Source: Brachionus manjavacas
Lineage: Eukaryota > Rotifera > Eurotatoria > Ploima > Brachionidae
Reading direction: 5' to 3'
Length of the DNA: 64,000 nucleotides
Assembly: GCA_019054805.1 (NCBI GenBank)
Contig: JAHQIY010000005.1
Location: 6,245,501-6,309,500, forward strand
The notes under the pieces are model-generated. The model worked only from the letters and a program-made list of their open reading frames with translations. It ran no database searches and was not told where the DNA came from. Every line of letters begins with the position of its first letter. Within the stretch, counting starts at the first letter, position 1. Below, piece by piece: positions 32,745 through 45,686 of this stretch. Position numbers and translations under genes: made by a program.

Positions 32745-34067
32745 TAATATAAAAATGTCCACTTGGCGCCCGCTGAATTTATGGTTAAAAAATCTCTTTT
32801 TTTGTTTTTAATGTTATTGTTTGATTTTTTTAATGGATTTTAGAGAACTCAATTTTTGTTGAATTTTGTTTTTAATAAATTTTAATTTAAAATATAATTT
32901 TTTTACAGGTTAATCAGTTTTGGATAATGAAGATAAATATTTTCATCTTGGAATAATAAGGATAACTTTACTTTTTTTTACATCCCATTTATTATTTTAT
33001 TTATTTTTATTTATTTGTTTTCTGTACCGAGCTAAAGCTCCTTCAGAATAAATTATAAAAAAAAAATTAAAAATAAAAATAGAGTTAATAAAATGAGATA
33101 AAAAGAAATTAAAAATAAAGTAAATAAGCTAAAAAAAAACGAAAGTTAAAAAGACATGGGTTGTTACATGTGGCACATGTTTACATAGTTCAGGTTTCAG
33201 GAAAAAAGGAGGAAATAGTAAGGTAGCATTTACACAATGGAGTTGGGTATTCAATATATCCCGATTCGAAACCTTCTTTGTATTCCTCCACCAGTCTTAA
33301 AGCCAATGGAATAGAATGATTCAGTCCTGTCCCAACATATCTCTCACTTAACTCAAAAAGCCGATTCGAGACTGTAAGTAATTTTAGTTTATTAAAAGCT
33401 TCATGTTGCACGATGTTGGAGGGAGTATCATATTTTAACTTAACAATATCTTAATAATATTTAGCCTTTTATTGCAGCGTTCTTTAATTTCGTTTACCAG
33501 TATATTAAAACTTAACTTAGAATCAAATTTTATACCAAGAAACTTGATTTCTTTTTGGCTCATTATTCTTTTTCAATAATTTTTTAAGTTTAGATTATCA
33601 CTATCTTTTTTGTAACTAGAAAGGACTACTGAACACGATTTTTCAACTGATATCTTCATTTTCCATTTAATAAGCCATTGTTCTAGTTCGTTGGTGTATT
33701 TATTTATCTTATTTTCTAGGTTCCCCTTTTTGTTATAAATGAAGAATGTAACTAGATCATCTGCGAAAGGCAGAAAGTATTCATTTTTTGTTTTGTTTCT
33801 TTTGGCAATTTCATTGACGTATTCAATAAATAAAAGAGGACTAATAACTGAGCCTTGAGGAACACCTGCAGTTATTTGGTATTCTTAGTTCAGGTGGTCA
33901 TTCACCTTTACTTTAAATGTCCTAGAGACTTAAAAAGATCTAATCCAGTGAGTCAAGTAATAAGGTGAATTCATTTTCCTCAATTTAAAAGTAAATCCTC
34001 ATGCCAAACCCTGTCAAAGGCTTAAGAGATATCGAAAAACAGGCAGCAAACTCTTTATTTTCTATTA

Positions 34068-35796
34068 GTAGTAGTAGTAGTAGTAGTGTTAACTGCAGCT
34101 CGGAGTCAACCAAGCAGAAATCTAATGAGCTATAGCAGTCGCTTCAAATCGTTTCGCCATCCAAGCATCAAGTTTTGCTTTGAAACTGTTTGTATTCCTT
34201 GAGTTGATAATTTCTTCCGGTAGTTTATTCCACTCATTGACAACCCTGTCAATAAAAAAGTTAAATCTAGGAAGACAAATCCTAACTAGCTCTCGTGTAA
34301 GGTTCTGTCTGTGTCTTCTCAACTCATATCTTCTATTATCCATCTTGGTGTTTAGACTATAATTGATCCTGTTGGTAAAATTCACAATCTCTATACCATT
34401 AACTATCTTAAACATTTTAATCAAATCGTCACGTACTCTTCATGTTTTCAAGTCGGCTAATTTTAACTTTGATAGTCGTTCCGAGTAGTCTAAATTACGC
34501 AGTTCATGAACTAATTTTGACGCTCTTCTTTGTACTTTTTCCAGCGCATTCACATCTTTTTCAAAATAAGGACACCAAGAGCTAATCGCGTATTCTAAGT
34601 GCGGTCTGACAATTGAACAGTACAGTAACCTAATCAACTCGAGCGTAGGGAATTTAAACGATTTTCTTATCAATCCTAATAAACGATTTGCTTTCGACGT
34701 TGCGTTTTTTACTTGAGTGTCCCATTTCAAATCATCTTGAATGTAAATTCCTAAGTCCTTTTCACAATCTGACTTATTTAGAGCCTGAGAATAAATTGAG
34801 TAATTAAACTTTTTATTGCTATGGCCTAAATGAAGAACTTTACACTTTTCAACATTAAGCTGAGCAGACCAATCTTCAGACCATTTGCAAACTTTATCAA
34901 TGTCGTTTTGAAGCTCAAGGACTGAATCAAAATTTTTTATAACTGATATAATCTTTGTATCATCAGCATATGCTTCACAACTATTTGAAATGATCTCTAA
35001 CATATCGTTAATGGAGATCACAAAAAGAAGAGGACCTAAAACAGAGCCCTGTGGAACTCCACTTTCAACACCAACCCAGCTAGAACTCGCATCACCAAGA
35101 ACGACTCTTTGTGACCTTCCAGTTAAAAATGAACGAATCCACTCAACAATTCTTTGTCCAAGGCCAAAAAATCTAAGCTTGTGTAGGGGTTTCCTGTGAA
35201 AAACTTTATCAAACGCCTTTGCAAAATCCGTATAGACTACATCCACAGCAAAACCTTGAGAGACTGCTTCCGTAATTTGATCAATAGTCTCAAGCAGGTT
35301 AGTAGTACATGATTTTTTCGGAAGAAAACCATGTTGGGAAGACGAAATCAAATTTTTATTTAATAAATGATCTAATATTTTCTCTTTCAAAATTCTCTCT
35401 AAAATCTTGCATATAATACAAGTAAGAGAAAAATGTCGATAGTTTTTGGGTGACATTTTGCTACCACTTTTATAAAGTGGTGAAACGTTTGCCTGTTTCC
35501 AAACAACCGGTAAAGTCCCTGAGATTAATGAATTTTTGAAAATTATTGATAAGGGTAACGCAAAAGAATCAGCACAATTTTTTAAAACTATTCCATGAAC
35601 TTTATCAGGACCAATCGCTTTATTAGGATCTAAGTTTCTTAGTTTTTCTTCTAGCTTACTAACCTTGAATAGATCATCAGGATCCGGATCACATATTGAG
35701 TCGGTTTTGTAAGATAGATCGGGTAAAGGATCTTCATTGTCACAGCTGAAAACTGATTTGAATTGTTCGTTTAGCATAGTTGCAATTTGAAACAGG
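34068..35796 (-). mobile_element. CR1/L2-like LINE, 5'-truncated, with 7-bp target duplication
   Basis: This 1,729-bp element is flanked by TCTATTA at 34061-34067 and 35797-35803 and ends in (ACT)n at 34068-34087. Taking it out with one duplication rejoins the host LINE in frame across its finger/palm border. The element lacks its endonuclease and the start of the RT linker, as expected of target-primed reverse transcription that stopped early. Confidence 0.9.
34122..35796 (-). pseudogene. CR1/L2-like reverse transcriptase, nearly intact
   Basis: The frame runs from the 5' border to 34440 with RT motifs in order: LDPNKAIGPDKVHGIVLK (fingers), QHGFLPKKSCTTNLL, VVYTDFAKAFDKV (motif A), GVPQGSVLGPLLFVISINDM (motif B) and AYADDTKI (motif C, catalytic Asp pair). 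ALEKVQRRASKLVHELRNLD follows. One TGA at about 34438 interrupts DLKT-RVRDD; the same frame then continues through RRHRQNLTRELVRICLPRFN to the TAA at 34122. NYRHFSLT in place of the usual NYRPISLT is a second visible lesion. With a single stop it must be a fairly young insertion. Confidence 0.85.
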
Positions 35797-36120
35797 TCTA
35801 TTAAATGATTCCACAATTTTTTGAACTAAAAATAAAAGCTTATCTGATGTTCGCCGGTGTTTCCTAAATCCAGATTGCTCCTAGATAAGAAATGAATTTT
35901 GTTCAAAAAATTGTATAATCTTGAATACACTATTCGTACTAGTAACTTTCCTTAACAGCTCGTTATACTAATTGGTCTATAATTTAAAGGATCTTGTAAA
36001 GTAGAGGCCTTTTTTGATCCATAGTAATGTTCGAAGTTTTCCACGCTTTCGGAACTCTACCTTCTCGAAGAGATAAATTAAAAAGTTCTATGATTTCTAT
36101 TTATGAATTCCTAGATAAGT

Positions 36121-36550
36121 TTTTTTACATTAATAATAATAATAATAATAATAAAAAGCTACAGCAAGCGAGCTTGCGGAGATGACTTACTCGGAAGCCA
36201 TCTATGGTAGCTAATTGCGCAAAAATCGAGAGATTAATTAAGGAACTACAATGAAAAGAACAGAGAAGAAACTGAGGTACAAGACGAATACGAGAGATTA
36301 TACAGATTAATGTGATTAAGTAGATTAAAAGTAATTCAAAAAATTAGTCATGAATAAGAAATAAATAAAAAATGAATTAAATAATGGTTCAATAGTATAA
36401 AAAACTAAGAGATGATTAATTACATAAATAGGTGAGTTACAATTGATTATTGATTATATGATTAAAAAAAAAAAAAAAAAAAAAAAATTAGCTAAATAAA
36501 TGAATGTTAAGAAGACTTAAATTGTAATAGATTGTTACATGTGTTACAGC
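36121..36550 (-). repeat. LINE 3' fragments and AAT microsatellite
   Basis: (AAT)n at 36128-36151 borders GC-richer sequence (CTACAGCAAGCGAGCTTGCG), as at a LINE 3' end in minus orientation. At 36470-36550 a poly(A) run and AGATTGTTACATGTGTTACA match the 3' untranslated region at 59340-59440, so this is a second, shorter piece of the AAAT-tail family. Confidence 0.45.
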
Positions 36551-37277
36551 ATTTATTTATTTATTTTTTTTTTAACATTTAATTAAATTTACAAATTTAA
36601 AATAAAGATAGGAAATTTCTAATATATAGTTACGTTAATTTTTTTTTGTTAATTTTCTCATCAACTTGCTCGTTATTTTGATGATTAAGATAAAAATTTT
36701 TGTAGTGAAAAAAAAGTAAACAATCTGAAGTAAAAAAATTGTCGATAATTAAAATTATTTAAAATTTAAATTATTTAATTATTTAATTTTAAATTATTTA
36801 AAACACTCTTAAATAGTGTGTTTAAGATATTTTATTTCTATTTTTTTAGATATAACAATAAGTTAAAATAAAATTGTGAGCGAAAAATTTCTTAAAAAAT
36901 TATTATTTTAAACATATTTTTTAAATAATTCATAGCAATTTGAATTCTCGAATAATTTTTTTCTCCAGATTGTTTACATTTTTTTTAATACTAGCAATTA
37001 TAATTTTTTTTTAAATTAATTTCAATTCGAAAAAAACAAAATCAGCTTAGATAAGAAAATTAAAATGAGCGTCTTGAAGAATTTAATTCAACTATTAAAA
37101 AAATTTTATCAAATTATCAAGGTTTTTTTCTAATAATCATCCAAATATTAAGTTCACTTATTTAAGTATCTTATTTTACTGGTCTGGAAACCTTAGACAC
37201 AAAAATTTTTACAAGAGATTATTTGTTAAACAAATTTTGAATAGTAACCTGCGTCGATTCATAATTTTTTCACAAAA
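36551..37277. other. AT-rich spacer upstream of SLC22-like gene B
   Basis: No frame of interest. This must hold the promoter of gene B; no clear TATA box can be told apart from the background. Confidence 0.4.
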
Positions 37278-40200
37278 ATGCCAAAGTCTATTCATGAAAA
37301 AACCGAGAATTTATTTACTGAAGTAGGCGAATTTGGTCCTTACCAATTTTCTGTTTTTATCCTGGTAGGCTTAGTATCCGTGATACCAGGAATAGTCGGC
37401 TATAGCTACTCTTTCTACGGTGCAACTCCAAGCTTCCGATGCAAAATTCCCGGCTACGAAAATGATACCTATGAAATTCAGAATGACTACCACCAAAGCC
37501 TGGTCGACATCTACATACCACTCTTATCAGACGAATCTTTCAAAGGAATTTATGACAAATGCAATATCAAGTCTTTGCAGAATAAAAACAATTTTACCTT
37601 AGATCAGTGCAATGAATGGGTTTATTCGAAAAGATATTTCCAAACTACCCTTATAACTGAAGTAATTTTTTTAAATTAAAAATAAAATTTCTTATTTCAT
37701 TAATCTTTTATTTTTTTATTTTAGTGGAACTTGGTGTGTCAAAATTTATCTAAAAAGAACATTTTTGCCACTCTTTATTTTATTGGTCTTTATGGGGTTA
37801 TTATAAGCGGAATTTTATCAGACAGGTAATATTTAATTTTAAATGGGAGCAAAAAATATTCGATAATTAAAATGATTTAACTGGGGTAATTTTCAGATTT
37901 GTTTTTTTTATTTATTGTAATAAAAGTGAAAATAAAAAAAGAAAAATTTAAGTATTAAAAATTATAAGAGATAATTTTTATCTTTTTTTAGTAGAATATT
38001 TAGAACAGAAGATAAAAATATGTCATGTCATTTTGTGGTTTAGCTATCTAAAAAGTATATTTTTCAGACCATTATTAAAATTATAGACTCTTTTGATTAT
38101 TAATTAAAAAAAATTCAAAAAAAAAAGTTACAATTTATAAGATATTATAAGTAATATTGATATAAAAAATTTGTCATAATAATTTTTTAATAAGCAAAAA
38201 TATTTATTTTAAAAAAAATTAAACTAATTCTTAAATTTTTGTATTTAATTTCCTTTTATGTGGTAAAATTTTTAGCAAATTTTTTTACAAATAATTTGAA
38301 AAAGTTTATTTTGAAAATTTTTTAAAAATATTGCAAACCAATCTTGGCTTTAGATTATTATTTTTATAATTTTAATTATAACTAATCTGAAAAATAGACT
38401 AATTAGATAGATGAAATAATATTTTTTGACAAAAAAATTTTTTGGCATTTTCTAAGACATTAAATTTTTGACATTAGATTCATTTGACATTGAAAAATTC
38501 TGATAATTGTAATTTAAATTTCACAGAGTTTGGGGTCCTCCTTAATACCGATCCGCATTAATTTAAAAAAAGATTAAAAAATTTTAAGTATGTTTTAAGT
38601 ATGAAATAGTATGCATTGTATATTGGATTGTACCTTAGACTATTTCTTTTTGAATGATATATTTGTAATTGTAAATAATTTAAATTCATTATTAATAAAA
38701 ATATAAAATGTTAAAATAAAAAAAAATTAAATTATAAAAATAAATTGATTAGAGTTATTGATTTAATAGTCATTTGAAAAAATTTAACACGATACGGGTC
38801 ATTCATTAAGATAGGACATGCTCAGAAAAATTATTATTATTATTAATATTATTATTTATTTCAATGAAAGCCTTTAAAGCGATGTTAATTTCAAAAAAAA
38901 ATAAAAGTTAAATTCATAATTGTTCATAATCTATGAGCTAAAATTTTATTTAAAAAAATAAAAATGAAAAAATAATGTCAAAAATAAAATTAAAGAAACT
39001 AAAATCAATTAAATATTTAAGAAATTATTGTCTTCTCTCTTAATAGTAGTCGAAAAAAAAATAGAGACTTGTGCTAATTGAAAATGATAAATTTTTATCA
39101 TTGTTTTCAAATTTTAGTATCTTCTTTTATATTTTCGTATTTTTAATTAAATAATTTTATGACAAGCATTTCTGGATAATTAAATTTTTTTCAGGAAGAA
39201 TAGAAAATTTCCAACTAAAATCATAATTAAAATTCTTTAAATTAACAGTGACCAGTATTTTAGTCGGACCCAAATTAGAGTGTTAAAGTTTCTCTAATAG
39301 CACAATACTTCACCTTTTACTTATTTTTTTGTCGTCTTCAATTTATTTTTTATTGAACTTGTGATTATTTTTTAGCTTTTTTTAAATTCTGAAGGAGTGA
39401 AAAATTAAAAAAAAATAAACAAAACCCTTGGTACAATTAGATTTTGGATTTTATGTGTTGAAATTTTTTTGTCTTAAATGACCTTTTTTAAATTTTAAAA
39501 TACCAAGCTCACACAATTTAAAGAAAGCTAAAATTAAACTTAATTATTCAACGCCATTCTAATTAATAAACCAATACTGAAATTAAATTTTTGAAAGGTT
39601 TGGTCGAAAAAAAGCCACTTATGCCTTTATCATTGCAAATGCAGTTTTCAACATTTTGCTCTCTGTATTGATCAGTATTGACATGGATGCCGAGCTGCAA
39701 CAGACCTTATTCGCAGTCTTAAGACTTCTGACCGGAATTGCGTCAAATGTATACGCTTTGGCCGCAGTCCTAGGTAAATAAAGAAAATTTAAAGCAAAAA
39801 TAAAAAAAAAAATTTAGCTATGGAAATTGTGGGCACATCCAAAAGAGTTACAGCAGTAAATACCATCTATTACCTATTTATAGCTGGCGAATTCGTAGTT
39901 CTACTTTTTGCCTATTTTATTCGGAATTTTCGAATCTTTTACACATGTTGTACAATTTTTATGAGCACTTTTGTTCTTTATTTTTGGTAAAATAATTATT
40001 TAAATTTTTTTTTCCTAAATATTTACTTAAGGATAGTTCCAGAGTCGCCCAGATGGCTGATGACTAGCCAAAAATTTGACAAAGCCTACCAAGTATTCAA
40101 AAGAATAGCCAAGTCGAACAAACGCAAATTTGATGGATTGATGGAGCTTGAAGATCTAAAACAAAAAAGCCTAGAGCATTTTAAAAAAGACCAAGCTGAA

Positions 40201-40988
40201 CACATTCAATTGACAGAAAGATTGAGCCCTTCCGACCAAGCGGTTGAGAATCATGTAAATTATTTTGTTTATTTTTCTTTTTCAAATGCCCTATTCTGAT
40301 AAATAAGAAAAGCTGACAGTTTTGGGTACAATCAAAATATTTTTTAAATCAAAAAAACTACTAGTTCGTTCAATTTCAATACTCATCAATTGGCTAACAA
40401 ATACATTGGTTTATTACGGAATTAGTTTTAATACTTCTGAGCTGGTAGGTGATCCATATTTGAATTTTGCCCTGTCAATATTTGTAGAACTAGCTGCCAT
40501 TTTGGTCACTCATGTAACACTGGAGCGATTTGGTCGAAAAACGCCATACGCAATAAACATGGCTCTTACGGGCATATCTCTTCTTTCAGTGATGTTCATT
40601 CCGCCAAAGCTCGGATGGATGGTTACGGCCTGTGCCTTGATTGGAAAGTTTTCCATCTCTTTTACATATAACACTATTTACATAATCACTGGTGAGAGTC
40701 ATCCTACTGTAATAAGAAATTCAGTGATCTCAGTCTGCCAGTCTTTTGCTCGGCTGGGAGCAATTATAGCACCAAACATACAATATTTGGTATGTGTATA
40801 TTTTTTAATCCAAGAGAGAGATGAAGAATAATTTTTTTTCCAAAAAGGGTGAATTATTCTGGTTTCCGATTCCATTTGTTGTTTACGGTGCTTTCTCAAC
40901 TTTGTCCGCTATTTGTTTTATATTGTTTATCCCGGAGACCAAGTTCACCAATCTTCCGGATACAATTGAAGAATTTATTGAAAGCTAA
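37278..40988 (+). CDS. SLC22-like organic ion transporter B (7 exons)
   Basis: Exons: 37278-37661, 37725-37825, 39598-39773, 39818-39986, 40032-40254, 40313-40789, 40848-40988; 556 residues, the same as gene A. Every intron lies at the equivalent codon and phase. Landmarks: EVGEFGPYQFSVFILVGL leading into helix 1, FRCKIPGYENDTYEI in the extracellular loop, TEWNLVC across the exon 1/2 join, SDRFGRKKATYAF, VPESPRWL (PESPRWL at 280-286), ERFGRK at 422-427, and PETKFTNLPDTIEEF at the C-terminus. For exon 6 I chose the acceptor at 40311-40312 because it alone keeps the frame and aligns with gene A. Intron 2 is 1.77 kb; the rest are 44-63 bp. Substrate unknown. Confidence 0.9.
38830..38886 (-). repeat. 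LINE 3'-end stub with AAT tail in intron 2 of gene B
   Basis: The minus strand reads ACATCGCTTTAAAGGCTTTC then a GAAATAAATAATAATATTAATAAT tail, matching the stubs at 6602 and 13419. Confidence 0.5.
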
Positions 40989-41189
40989 AATAAAAAAATC
41001 TTAATCATCAGCAGATTATTTTGATAAAAAATCTGCTGAAATTTTCCGAAAATATTTTTAATTTAGATAAATGAATAAAAATTTTGATGAATATTTACTT
41101 CGTTTTTAAACTAAATAACTAGGATTATTACAATAAAAAAAGATTATTTTGGTCTTTTAAAATTTTTTAAAATAATTAAAATAATTAAA

Positions 41190-41475
41190 GTCAAAGTCTG
41201 ACTTTGACTTGAGTCCACTCAACTTAATTATTTTCAGGCTTTAACATTAGACCTCATCATTCTATATTAGCACCAAATTACAGAAAATTAATAATGATAA
41301 AATTTATTTCAAAAAAATTGAAATTCGAGAACTAAATTTTATTTAAAACTAAAATTTTTAAAAAAATTTTTTAGTTTTAGTCAAAGTCGAGACTTGACTT
41401 CAAAAAAATAAAATTTAAAGTCCAAGTCCAGGCTTGGCTTGACTTCATGACTTTGAATTTTGACCAACACTGTCA
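41190..41475. mobile_element. hAT-like MITE family 2, left end missing
   Basis: Matches 18421-18715 over most of its length and ends TTTTGACCAACACTGTC, the inverse of that copy's start (AGAGTTGGTCAAAA). It lies 200 bp after the stop of gene B. Confidence 0.6.
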
Positions 41476-41892
41476 TTTTTAGAGAAGTTATTTAGAAAAA
41501 TCTTAAAAACTTTTTTTTTGTAAAATTGAGAGTACACTTTACTCATCAAAATCAAAATTGGTAATTTTTTAAAATATCTTTTTATCAAGTTGATAAATTG
41601 ACTACAATTTTTGCACACTTACTAAATCGAATACAATGTGTCACAAAAAGTTATAATCAAAAGTTTGAAGATTTCTTTTATGTAAATCATTTTGTACCTC
41701 ATTTTTATTTTAATACGTGGTTCTACTTGATAAATTAAAAAGAGAGTTTCTAGTTTTAAATCTTTATTTAAAACCAAAACTGAAACTAAAACTAAAATAC
41801 AACTTATATATAAAAAGAGAGAGAGACAGGGTCTGGGGTACAGGTAGTGTTACACACAATATCATCAAAAAATATTAAAATCCATATGTTAA

Positions 41893-42593
41893 AGCTAAGC
41901 TCTAGGACCTTTCCTTCAGATTGCCGCGATTTCGGATTAAAGGAAAAAACTTGAAACAAAAGCCCGTCTTCCAGCACTCACTTTCTTTCTAGTGAAACTT
42001 TATGTGCTCTTTCATCCGAAATTTATAGATTAGCTCTTGAATCTATTCTTCGGACTGCACAATCGTTTAAATGCCAAAAATCCGTAATTTCGGATACGGA
42101 TCATAGGAAAAAACTTGAACCAAAGTTCCTCTCTTGAAGTTTTCACATGCTTTGTTAATTCGAGAAAATATGTAAAGGCATTTAGGTTCAAATTTATAAA
42201 TTTTTTGATCTCCATCAAGATCCTCAGATCAAAATTCTTTTATAATGCTTCAGAACGAGTTGAAAAATACGATCAAAAATTTTTTCTGTAAGATTAAAAA
42301 AATCTTTTATAAAAAAAAAATTTTTGCTATTTTTTTTGGATGTTTTATTAAATTTAATTTAATTTTTTTTTTCAAACAAAATATATAAAATTTTATTTTA
42401 GAATGAATTTTAAAAAATTAGTTTAAAATTTAAAATTGTTTAATTTTTTTTTACAATATATTACAATTTCTTACATATTTTTGCAAAAAATTACCAAAAT
42501 ATTACAAATATTGTAAAAAATTAAAAGATTTTTTAAGTAAAAATTCAAAAAATTTGAACGGTGGTACGAAGGAAAGGTCCTAGAGCCTAGCTT
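41893..42593. mobile_element. Foldback DNA element flanked by TTAA
   Basis: AGCTAAGCTCTAGGACCTTT plus five more bases at 41893-41917 is inverted at 42569-42593 with one mismatch in 25. TTAA stands immediately outside at 41889-41892 and 42594-42597. The interior contains two related segments near 41930 and 42090 (TTTCGGAT...GGAAAAAACTTGAA) but no transposase. TTAA duplication would suggest a piggyBac-type mechanism, although the ends do not start with the usual CCC/CCT. Confidence 0.7.
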
Positions 42594-42599
42594 TAATTT

Positions 42600-45500
42600 G
42601 TGCTTGAAAAAATACAAAAAGTTGCACCAGAAAAGTGGTGGGCGCCGGAAGGTGGGCCTTTGATTCTGGCTAAAAAAAGTGATCCGTAAATTTTTTTGAG
42701 TTATTTCTTATTTCAAAATTCTGTGCAGCAAAAACTAAAAGTCTTAGGACTTACGTCTCGATTGTGCGTTAAAGAGCATGAAATTTTGCTCAAAAAAAAC
42801 ACTTAGCTAGAGTTTATTAAATTGTTCCTTCAGTCTTTAAGGGGTGGTCCGTGTTTTAGTAAAAAACAGGTGTTTTTGCAATAAACGATTTTAATGGGTC
42901 TTTATTTTATTAAAAATTAAAAATATACCTTTTTAATTAAATCTTAAATTTTGAATGTTTTTGAAGGATTTGTTAAAAACTATTAACCAAAAATTATTTG
43001 ATAACAAATACTAAACATCATTCTTAGAACACGATTTTCAAATTAATAAAAAGCATGTTTTTTCATAAATTTTATTTAATTCATCGCAATCATTTTGGAA
43101 ATTAAATTAAATTTTTTTTTTTAAAGGTGTATTGATTTTCTAACTAAATTACTACAGTTCATTTAAAACGTGAAATTTTCAATCTCAGTAATTTTTTTGC
43201 AAATTTTTTTTTCAAAAATATTTCAAGTACAGATCGATATTTTTATTACTTATTTGGCATTTAATATTTAAATTTCGTTTTTAAATTTAATTTCGGATGC
43301 TAGATCTATTTAAATAAATTTTTTTTTTAAATAAACTTAACAAAAAATCAGTTTATAAATTTAAATTTAAAAACCAATTTTTAAATTGTGTTAATTTTTT
43401 TTAAATCTACATAACATGTTAAATATGTTACTATAAAATTATTTAAATTAATTGTAAGATTGATTAATAATATCTAAAGATTAACTCTCTGAATCGAAAT
43501 TATCATCAAATTCAAGATGCCATTTTGTTGCCTATGATGCTAAAACCAAATAAAATTTAAACAGATCGAATCTTATTTTATCCAATTTATAATAAAATGA
43601 AAAAATAAAATTTATTTTAATAAATTGGCAGTGTATCATCTTGAAATATTCTTATTTACATAATTTAAATAAAATTCAAGGTAATAAATAAAAATAGAAA
43701 ATTCAGGTGGATAAGATGTAAACCCAGTTTTTTTCGATCAATGTTTCGTTACACTTTCAAAATCAAATTTTATTTGTTTTTGATCAAATCAAGCCAGTTT
43801 TTTATTAAAGATAGAACTGTCCCATTAAGATGTTCTAGATTTACTTTTTCATATTTATTCATTAGCGTTAAAAATATAATAAAAAATTTAATTTTTTTGA
43901 CTTTTAAAAAAAAATTTTTGAATTTTTTTCAAAAAATTACAATTAAAGCGTTTTTGATAAAATTTATCAGTTTAAAAACTGAAATAAAATCTAATCTAGT
44001 TTTGTTTTTTTTTAAAACAAAATCTAGAGGATCAATTAAAATTTATCTTAAGAGAAAATTTTCTCCACTCATCAAAAATAGAATCAAAATGCGAAATTTA
44101 AATTTTTTCTAAATTAAACTTGAACATAATTTATTTTAAATTAATATTTTTATAGACATTGTTTTTAGAAACGGCGGTTTCTAACCAAACTGAATCAAAT
44201 TTTATTATTTTTAAAAAAATTTTTTATTATTCAAATAAAATAAAAAAAAAGAAAAAAAAAATGAGCCCAAAAAATTTTTCCAGTTTGCCCAGATGGTCCA
44301 AAGTGTAAAAAAATCATTTTTGTTGTTCTTTGAAAATTCCAAATATACCATCTTAAATAAAAACAACAAACATTGTACGCATCCTTGATCATTGCACCAA
44401 AATGCAATTAGAAATTAAAAAATATATTAGCCTATTATTCTATTGAGTAGCAAAATCAAAAAATCAAAAAAGATAAAATTATTTATTTTAAATTGAAATA
44501 AGCATAAAAAAATCTAAATTTTTGGCTGAATAAAATTTTTTCAAGAAACTTTTTCTCTACAAACTCCTTCTTGGAACAAAAATTTATTTTTGAGCATATT
44601 TTTCACGAGCATCCATGTTGATCGTGATCAGTTGAAATTCCAAAATTACACTTTTAAATACTCATTCGCAATTTATAAAAATAAATGTGCGTCAAAAATT
44701 GGATTAATATGTCTGACTATAAAATGTCTGAGTATTTTCAGTCAGCAGCTGAGTTTACTTTGCCTCTCATATGTACTAAAAAACAAGCTCACTTTAAAAC
44801 ACTGATCAGATTTTTATCATTCACTTACCTGACATATGATCAAAGATTATGAAAGGATTTTTCGACGAGCAAGCAAAATTTATCAAAGATATTATTTAAC
44901 GAACGGTTTAATAACTAGATAAAAGTCATTGGGAATAATTCTTCTCGTTTTAGCCTCGTTCATTTGGCTAGAAAGACAAAAATTAAACCAGCCTAAAAGT
45001 TTTATCAGCAAGCTCTTCAAAAAACGCTTGTTTGGTTTCATTTATCAACAATTAAAATTATTTTACATTACAGATAAATATCTGTGTTTACCAACACATT
45101 CTAAAGGTGAGTGTTGCATTCTACATTAGAACATTTTGGGCTTCCGCGACCAAGGAAAGATATGCATCCAAGTTTGTTATGTAATAAGAGCTAAATTGTT
45201 TTCGCATCTAGGATTCTCGCTTTGTCTATAAAAAAAACTTTTATTTTCATTAAATAACCATTTTTGAGCTTTAAATTTATTCTAAGACTTCGACTTAATT
45301 TTTTGTCAGAGCCTAGATATCAAACTTTTGCCTCGTGAAACCAAATTTACTCTAGTCGCTTCCATTTTTTTGTCTATAACAAAGTGTGATATTTAAATTC
45401 ATTTTTTTTGAAGAAAAATACGACAAATTTTGCCAAACTAATCAAATTTTCGAGCTGAATTAACCTTTTTCAAGCCATTAAGTAAACAAATTTTTAACTA

Positions 45501-45680
45501 TTTTAGCAACCATTTTTCCAATTGCCATTTACACCCGAGGCTTGTTCAGTTGAAAAATGGACATCAAATATCTTGATGAAAATTTTTCATTTTACTTGGA
45601 AAATCAAGGGTTCCTAGGCAGTGATGCCAAAGCCCTAGCCTTTACGACAACAACAAATTTTCAGAATAATTAAAAAGTAT
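42600..45680. other. AT-rich intergenic stretch, no supported gene
   Basis: Frames at 43741-44112, 44590-44805 and 44929-45129 are open but made mainly of Phe, Lys, Ile and Leu, as expected by chance in such AT-rich DNA. The part at 44840-45150 is somewhat richer in GC and could be an old coding piece, but I recognise nothing in it. Confidence 0.4.
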
Positions 45681-45686
45681 TTATCT

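Larger units (their letters stand above)
32990..36120 (-). mobile_element. Jockey/I-like LINE fragment (family with AAAT tail), split by a nested LINE
   Basis: Minus-strand order: 36110-35804 carries RVPKAWKTSNITM and EQSGFRKHRRTSDKLLF (RT fingers). After the nested element the frame resumes at 34060 with CCLFFDIS, AFDRVWHEDLLLN, then GVPQGSV-like sequence, and near 33755 FADDLVTFF (catalytic palm). The C-terminus at 33190-33411 reads AFNKLKLLTVSNRLFEL...YPTPLCKCYLTISSFFPET. A 3' untranslated region with GAGCTTTAGCTCGGTACAG and an (AAAT)-type tail ends near 32990. Several stops show it was already dying. Confidence 0.8.

Noticed and set aside
43741..44112. 123-codon plus-strand frame
   Set aside because: Almost only Phe, Lys, Ile, Leu and Ser, with no domain; expected by chance in such AT-rich DNA.
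44590..45129. Two plus-strand frames (71 and 66 codons)
   Set aside because: No homology recognised, no splice or promoter context, and not linked to one another in frame.
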